From positions 1-59,028 of the forward strand of contig JAUCBJ010000134.1 in assembly GCA_032718475.1 (NCBI GenBank): DNA of 59,028 bases. The letters run 5' to 3'. Shown here piece after piece: positions 22,251-30,400 of this stretch (the stretch's first letter is position 1; every line of letters begins with the position of its first letter). The notes under the pieces were generated by a model. It was not told the origin of the DNA and searched no databases. It saw nothing but the letters and a program-made list of their open reading frames with translations. The position numbers were made by a program, and so were the translations under genes. This DNA is from Nemertoderma westbladi. Its lineage: Eukaryota > Xenacoelomorpha > Nemertodermatida > Nemertodermatidae.

Positions 22251-24043
22251 GTCAGAATATTCTCTCAGCTTTTCTGTTTTACTATGAATTCACTACGGTG
22301 AACAAACTCAGGGACAGGATGGCCGGCTAGAGATCGGGCCGCAGCAATGAACGGGAACATCACGGGAATGTAGACGAGAGACAACCCGCAATACCATTTA
22401 GAGTTATTCGCCCATCGCCTGAAAGGTTAGACAGCGTTCGATCCTTGCTACCTAAGTATAAGACCAAAAGATCAAAAGGTAGAAGTAGTGACACGCTGTA
22501 AGCCCAAAATTACATCATAGGGACTGTACTGTCTTGATTCAGGAAAACCCACAGTAGACCTTCACATTCCTACGGGGAGGGATAGCGCAGGCCGATACTA
22601 GTACGCAGATAAGACGTAGGCACACCGGTACAAGGCATACACATTGGTTAGGGTGCAGCAAACTGTACGCTTAACTCTTGCTAAGTACAGGTGCGTCTGT
22701 GACTATTTGCCGTGCAACGGTGTCCATTGCATTAGAACTTGTAGGCTAGGGGGTTGCTGTGTTTTCACCTGAATTGGGATTGTACCGTTCAGGCGGTAGG
22801 GCAGTTTACGTACTAGGCGCAAATAAATTGAGGCTATCAGGGATATACTAACATCTACCGTGTCCCCGCCAACGCCCTAATAGGAAGTTACCCGGACTAC
22901 CTGGGTGACTAAAATTCTAGATAGGAGCCAGGATAGCTATTAGTACCCGTACGCCTACAGTAGTAAACTAACAAATCTCTTCTTAGTATCAGGGACCTGG
23001 TACCTAAAATTGCCGAATTCTGGGCGTAGTATTAACCTTATGCCTGAATTTGAGTCCTGGAAATACGCAAGAGGGGAAGGAACCTTATCATTCGTGAGTA
23101 TTGGACCTACAAGTTACAAAATTAGAATATTCGTAAAATGCACACCGTACCCAGTAATTATATATGTGAAGGAGCAAAACTGTTTTGACCGTTCAGAATT
23201 AACACACGCGCGTTAGAAATTATTTACACCTCGAAATATATAAAATTAACTTTGTCCGTACTGTGCTTTGCCCGCTAGTTAGACATCTCCAAATCTCTGC
23301 CTGTACCTAGCTAGCGTCCTTTCGCCCAACCATATAAATCACACCGCGGCAAAGTATACGAGCCCCTTAGTCCGTCAGTGAGTCAGCCTGATTTTAGGAT
23401 TCGCTGCGCGGGATTTTGTTTCATCGAAGTTTGTCTGCTCGTAGACTGTTTTCTGCCTCACCGGTTATAAGAGATCAATACTGCAATATATTCGCTTACT
23501 TAGAGTTTACTGTTTTGGTGAGAAGGTCGGATTTATGATTTGATTTACAAACTTTACAGTAGGATATTGCAGGTATTGTTACCGTCTCTTCCAATAGTAG
23601 GAATAGGCGTATCTCTTCAATTAGTAGGAATGTGTTTTACTGAACTACGGTTCAGTAGGACTAAAGTTATTTGAAAATTTTGTATTTTGAGGTAAAAATT
23701 TGTATTTGATTAGCTAAGTGCTAATATTTTGAAATAAAATTTGATTTGAACCGCGTGTAAAATATTTTGGAATTGAATACCGGTGTTTAAAAAGGGGTTT
23801 AAATACCATATTGTACCGGTACAAAATTTTCGTAAAGTAAAACCTAACTCTTTTGTTTTTTCAGGATTCAGAACTCATTTCTAGACTGTAACGGGAGCAA
23901 GACCGTGTTTAGCAAGTTTGGGAGATAGATAACTCAACAACTTTGGTTGGGAAAATCGCGTTTCGTCCGCAACGTTAAAAACGGAAAGGTTCACGTCCGG
24001 TTTGTATCTGGGAATCTGTTTTTCTGGAGAATTATTGGAGTGG

Positions 24044-24049
24044 GTGAGT
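24044..24049 (+). promoter_or_regulatory. Candidate 5' splice site in the BEL/Pao leader
   Basis: TGG then GTGAGT, an almost perfect metazoan donor, 388 bp before gag. It could pair with the acceptor at 33724 to make an RNA for the downstream ORF. Confidence 0.55.
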
Positions 24050-24192
24050 TTGAAAAGTTGCATAAATAAGTTAGGCATTACCGTATTAGTTAAAATTATT
24101 GTGGGTTCCACTGTCTCAAGTATTTATGCATTCCGTATGATTTCTTTGTTCATTGCTGAATTAGTCCGTATTATTGTATTTAATTTACCTTT

Positions 24193-24350
24193 TGATAACG
24201 CATATCGTTATCCGATTTATTTGTTATAAAATTGGCCGATAGGCTAATTTTATTATATACTTATTCCGTGACATTTATTTGCTGTAAAATTGGCCGTTTA
24301 GGCTAATTTTATCCATCTGCTATAAAATCGGCCGGTAGGCTAATTTTATA
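24193..24350 (+). promoter_or_regulatory. Four hairpins just upstream of gag
   Basis: One perfect 7-bp stem GATAACG/CGTTATC (24193-24211), then three related hairpins at 24226-24253, 24284-24312 and 24321-24350. Each pairs TAAAATTGGCC (or TCGGCC) with GGCTAATTTTA across a 4-6 base loop. Stem sequences are conserved while loops differ. Possible roles are packaging, dimerisation or translation control; none is shown by sequence alone. Confidence 0.7.
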
Positions 24351-24431
24351 AGACTGTAATTAGTACCGTTTAGATAAATACGGTAAACTCGATACTTTGA
24401 CACTCACTTTACTTGACTTACAACTACCGAA

Positions 24432-27400
24432 ATGAGTGACAAACAAGACTATACGAAGAATACACCTACCGACTATGACTCATGTGACGCGGATAAGTCA
24501 GCAGCGGAAGAACAACAGGGGAAGACTCGCGAGCCTACCGAACCTACACCGTGTGCGTCACCAGTACATCCAACGGGAGTACCGGATGCCGTAGTACGAG
24601 GCGACGGCAGGACCGAGGACTTTCTAACTGTTCCGCAACCTAGATATAGGGAAACGGACATGGTAAGTTCAGCAGGAAGCACAGAAAGTGTGGTTAGAAG
24701 CGTCGGAGGTTACATGGCGCATATAACCAGGAGTATTGGAGAAGGCCAACGCATATTAGACGGGTTGACCGCTCCGATGTCTCGATTCGAGTTCTACACC
24801 CTCCAGGTTAGAGTACAGAGTAAAGTATATAAGTCCGTAGATAATCTAGTTGGCCTACAAGATCTAGCTAGACAGAGACAGGACATGGATACTCAACTTA
24901 GAATCCTCGAGAAACTAATGATCACTAGAGAGAAACTGATTCAGTTTAAGTCGACGATTAGACAGATACAACAGGAACAAGCGGACCAGTTGTTAGGTGA
25001 GTCAGTTTCGGACGAATTATTACAACCCGAGGAAGAACAGGAACTGTACCGACTGGATGGACAATTGAAACATCTGACGGACCACTTACGCATGTGCGGC
25101 GAGGACGTCGGAGATTGGGAAACCGTGCCGGAGGCTACGAGGGAAACTTCACTCGCACAAATCAAACCGGTACCGGGAACACTAGATCAATCACTGGTGA
25201 GTATTCGCAGCGAAATTGGCGAGGTGAGTATGGCTACGTCAGAAACTGCTCGACAACAGCAACTCTACAGACAACAACAGGAGTGGGAGGAACAAACTCA
25301 ATTACTAATGGCACAAGTAGCAGCAGAAGAAGAGAAACTACGCGTTGCGAATGTTGCGAAAATCTCTCACCTGCAAGAACAAGCTGAGTTGGAAGTAGCC
25401 GAAATGGAAAGGTTAGAGTTGGACATTGCACAACAAGCGGCAGCGGCCGAGTTAGCGCAACGAACGGCAGCGGCCGAGTTAGAGCGACAAGCGGCAGCGG
25501 CCGAGTTAGAGCGACAAGCGGCAGCGGCAGCGGCCGAGTCAGCGGCAGCGGCAGCGGCAGCGTCCGAGTTGGAGCGACAGAGGTTAGCTTCAGAAGCGAG
25601 AACCGAAATGAAAAAACGGCAAATAAAGGCCCAGTCAGCTATACGACAAGCGGAACTCGAGGCGCAACAACAACAAACGGAACAACGCGAGAAAGAAGTT
25701 AAACTTCGTTTCGAACTCGAGAAGAAGGCGAGAGAATTAGCCAACGCCAAGGAAGACCTAGATCTACAAGCCCGCGATCGATCGATGAGATCTCGAGACG
25801 GACATGACTTGGACCAGATAGAGGTAAGACATCGCCAAATTCAGGAACGAAAGAAAGAAGGAAGCGTAGGAGCACCCGGACGGGAACGACAATTAGTAAA
25901 GGACTTGTGTCAACGATTCCCACAGGTAACTCATATGTTTGCACCGGTTACGACAAAGGAACCTGTTTCGATTGCTGGTAGTAGTAATATTTCTCCTATC
26001 CATGGTGTGACGGAACACAGGTTTGTTATTCCGGACGAGTTTACACCGCCAAGAGCAACGTCGTCGCCCATTCCAAAAGTCAAGGTAAGTAACCCACCGA
26101 TTACAGATCGTAGTAGTTTATTAGTCGGACCTGCACTACTGACGACAAAACAGGTGAGTCCACCTTTGACACCTAAACCCGTTACACACTATGCTTACCC
26201 AATGACGTTTCGACCAACAAGGCCTTTGGATTCAAAAGCGGTCATTCGTCCACCGGTTCAGTTTACATCGCAATCTACGACTTCGAGGAAGACTTGTGAG
26301 CCTACCGAACAACGGAGAACAGTGGAGATGTTACCATTCAACCAGTTTACATCGCAATCTACGACTTCGAGGAAGACTTGTGAGCCTACCGAACAACGGA
26401 GATCAGTGGACGATGTTCCGAAACGTAACGTGAGAATTCGTACGACGCAACGAACGCGAGCACGTCGACCACCATATCCGGATGACAGTAGTACTTCGAG
26501 CGAATCGGATTACCCGAAACGCGAGGTATTTAGAACAGGGGCGGCCGATGAATATAAACGCGAGCGTTCAGACAACTCCTTTGCAGACAATCCTCCACAG
26601 AATACACCAACACAGAAGGCGTTACAACCAATGGACGCAATTAGTACACAACAGTTCGCCGACATCCTGCGACCAGTTGTCAATAAGTTGGCTCAGATCG
26701 AGGAACGTCTGGAGGAAGGTTACACCGACAGTTCGAGAAATTCCGAATTCGAACACAATAGACACCCGAAGGAACCACAAAGACCGGTACCTTCAAACCC
26801 CACATCGTATCAGGGAAAAGCGCCAAGAAGGGATATCAACAAGGTTACCAACCAAGGACGCGAAACTCTGAACGTTGCCGAGGAGATAGCGAAATTCGCA
26901 GCCAGACAGGGATTGCCGGTACAACAACCACCGAAGTTCTCCGGTAGCTCAAAACACTGGCATACCTTCGTAGACTATATCGAATCCCAGATCGCCGTGT
27001 GCGCCTTTACATCACGGGAGAAGTTCAATTACTTGCTCCAAACGTTGTCAGGAGAACCTAAACGTTTGGCGGAGACTTTCGTTGGTGTACCGGACGCTTT
27101 CGAACTAGCGTACGATCGTTTAACTTCGATATACGGAGGTACCGTTAGTATGGCCAGGTCAGTAATAGAGGAACTCTGTAAGGGAGGGGCTATCACTAAA
27201 CCCGTCGACTTACTAAAACTAGCTGACGAGATCAAGAACGCTATCACTACCTTAAGATCAATTGGACAACTTGATTACGGGAATACCCCTACAGTCCTAT
27301 TAAAGATAATAGGACGACTCCACCATCGACTTCGTCGGGAGTGGAGGAAGGTCGAATACCAGCGAGAGGAGCGGGGAGGATTCTTAAAATTAGAAGATGT

Positions 27401-30400
27401 GTACCTTTTAATATCCAGGGAGGCGGTAGTAGAAACTCGATCTAACTACACCGACCAGCACATCGTGGCAGAAGGAATCACACTGCCATCCTCTAACCGA
27501 CAAAAACCCCAGACAACATCCACTAAGACGGCCATTTACGCAACACCGACGGAATCACGACAATTCTCAGACGGTAATAGAGTATCTGCGCCCATTGGGA
27601 CGAAACAGACGAGACAGCAACTCAGCATCGACTTCAACGGCTGCCAATACTGCGAGCATCTAGGTAAGCGGTATATCGGTCACAAGTTACGAGGTTGTCG
27701 ACAATTTCGCGAGTTGAACTCGGAAGAACGACGGCTGCAAATACGGCCACTGGACTCTTGTTGGCGGTGTACACGACACGGACACGTGCGTAAGGATTGC
27801 CCAAATACTGACACTTGTCCATCCTGTGGACGCAACCACGACGGTCTGCTCCACACAGACAGCCACACGCCGACGAAACGCTTCGCCAGGGAACACCCGG
27901 AAGCAGCAGCGAGATGTGATGCGGCCTACCGAAAACGAGAATCGAAAACGACTCCGACCTTCGTGACACATATTGAGGATTGCTTCTCAGAACAATCCGG
28001 ATCGTCGGACGAAGAATCAGAAGACGACGATGAATATTCCAATGGAGACGAACAACCGTCGATCGCGCTCCTGACTACTGATCAACTGAAGGGGTTCAGT
28101 GTAATCCCGATCAAGGTTACTGGCACAAAGGGGAGCAAGAGGATCTATGCGATTCTAGATTCAGCCTCATCCCATAGCTACGTGGACGAAAAGATAGCTG
28201 ACGTCGTGACAGATCTAAAACAAGGTAAGCACGTCAGTTATACAGTAAGTAGTATGCACGGACAGCGTGCAATACCAGTGACACGAGTTAAGTTGGACTT
28301 AGACTCTCTTCTTCCAAAATCGCAACACAGCGAGAGGGAGAGGTCTTTGTTGCCCTTTAGAGATCTAACCTTTGCGGCCACGAAGGACTTTAGTAACCTA
28401 CTAGGTCCAGTGCCGGAACAATCTCTGGAGGACCGTAAGTATTTCAGACACCTTGGTGTACCCGAATGTCCTGTCAATTATAGATCGGTAGCAATGCTGA
28501 TCGGGACGGACCAATTCAACTTACATCAGGTGTGGGAAACCAGACCATCGGCAGTTGTAGCGGGAAACGCATACGCCTGCAGAACGCCGATAGGGTGGTA
28601 TACTCGAGCGCCTGTGCGCACACTAGACGTAAGTGACGAGGAAGACGATGTACAGAGTACATGTAGTTTATTAACTACAAATTCAATTCATTCCTTTTCA
28701 CTCGACGTGAACCATACTACGCTACAGTCGACAAAACATGACAGACGGGTAACTAGTATGATAAGTCACAAGGAGCAGCTAACCCACAAGGTGAGTTTAG
28801 AACTTGGGGAGAAGACGAGACAGCTAGAGATTCCATCGACGACAGATGATAGGCTTGCGAGTCTACCTACCCCAATAACCTCAACAGTGCCCGTCGATAT
28901 TGACGATAACGCGTTGAAAATTCATCAGTTGGAACAAGCCGCCTTGGACAAAGAATTAACGGAGAAGACTATCAGGTGGTTAGAACAAGATACAGCTGAA
29001 CCTGGTAGCTACGAACCTTGCATGTCGGAACAGGAGAAACAATCTCTGAAGATCATGGAAGATACTATCCGCCAGACGAAAGACGGACATTATGAGGTAG
29101 GGATGTTATGGCGTAGCCAAAGTCCTAAACTTATAAACAACTACCCACTGGCTTTAAGACGTCTACACTCAATACGGCAACGTCTATTAAAGGACGAGAA
29201 AGCCCATCTGCAGTACAACACTCAGATGGAGACGTATTTGACGAAAGGATACGCTATCCGAATGACTAACCCAGAGATAGAGACTGACCAAACATACTAC
29301 CTGCCACATCACTATGTGAGACATCCCGACAAACCAGACAAAGTACGTGTAGTCAATGACTGTGCGGCTCTGTTTGAGGGAATGTCCCTCAATAGTGAGT
29401 TGATGGATGGACCGAACATGAATAATTATCTTATGGGGGTGATTATGCGCTTCCGTCAGCGTCAAGTAGCTTTTACTTGCGACGTTGAAGCGATGTTTCA
29501 CCAAGTAAAAGCGTTAGAGCGAGACAGAGACAGTTTGCGGTTCCTCTGGTACCCGGAAGGAGATTTAAGTCTACCACCGGCGACTTACCAAATGCAAGTT
29601 CGCGTTTTCGGTGCCAGAGACAGCCCAAATTGTACGATGTACGCCCTAAAGCAGGCCGCTAGGGATCAGAAACACCTATATGACCCAGAGATAATTAGAA
29701 TTGTCGAACGTGACTTTTACGTTGACGACGGTTTACAGAGTTGCGACACAGTAGAACGTGCTACAACAGTAGCACATCAATTACGGGACTGCTTGGCGGG
29801 CGGAGGTTTTAACCTCACCAAATTCGCCTCAAACAGTGCCGAATTAGTAGACTCATTCGGAACTACTGAGCGTGGAGGTGGTGACATAGACCTAGAGTTC
29901 GAACCACTACCGACGACTAAGGTGTTGGGGCTCTTTTGGGACCCAAACACAGACAACTTTCGAGTGAAGGTGAGACTGGACAGTCAAGGGAACACACTGA
30001 CCAAGAGATCATGCTTGTCAAAATTGAGCCGATTGTTCGATCCGTTAGGATTCATCAGTCCAGTGATACTGCAAGCCCGCATTTATATGCGCAGTATATG
30101 GAAAGATGGACTAACATGGGACGAGCCGATCTCATCAGACCAAGTGGACTTATGGAAGACCTGGGAGGCGGAATTATCTTCGCTAGAGGATTATTTCATA
30201 CCCAGGGTTTACTTTCCATTGCAAAGTACATTTCCTGACAACTTGGAACTACACTGTTTTTCTGACGCCAGTGACAACGGTTTTGGTGTGGCAGCGTACT
30301 TACGCAGACAAGTAGAATCAGACGAGTTCGATGTTTCGCTCATTACTTCTAAGGCTAAGACTATGCCTACTAAGTATATGACGACACCACGAGCCGAGCT

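Larger units (their letters stand above)
21696..23623 (+). repeat. BEL/Pao 5' LTR
   Basis: 1928 bp, starts TATAGAATTATATTCC and ends CTCTTCAATTA. Probable U3 up to about 22135 (tRNA-like unit, three CCAAT boxes, inverted repeat, TATA). R runs to about 22265, just past AATAAA at 22245-22250. The U5 is very long, about 1.35 kb. Short frames inside (for example 23010-23216) start with TTG and look non-coding. A second TATA (TATAAATC, 23333) lies late in U5. Confidence 0.95.
23624..24431 (+). other. BEL/Pao leader (5' untranslated region)
   Basis: About 0.8 kb between LTR and gag. No canonical TGG-starting primer-binding site abuts the LTR. The first 35 bases contain a small hairpin (ACTGAAC TAC GGTTCAG, from 23639) whose GGTTCAGTAG matches the start of the tRNA-like unit at 21822. 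A strong 5' splice site (GG then GTGAGT) is at 24044. Four hairpins precede the gag ATG. Confidence 0.7.

Noticed and set aside
23010-23216. 68-codon frame in the BEL LTR (also 37594-37800)
   Set aside because: Starts with TTG, has no domain, and is duplicated only because it lies in the LTR.
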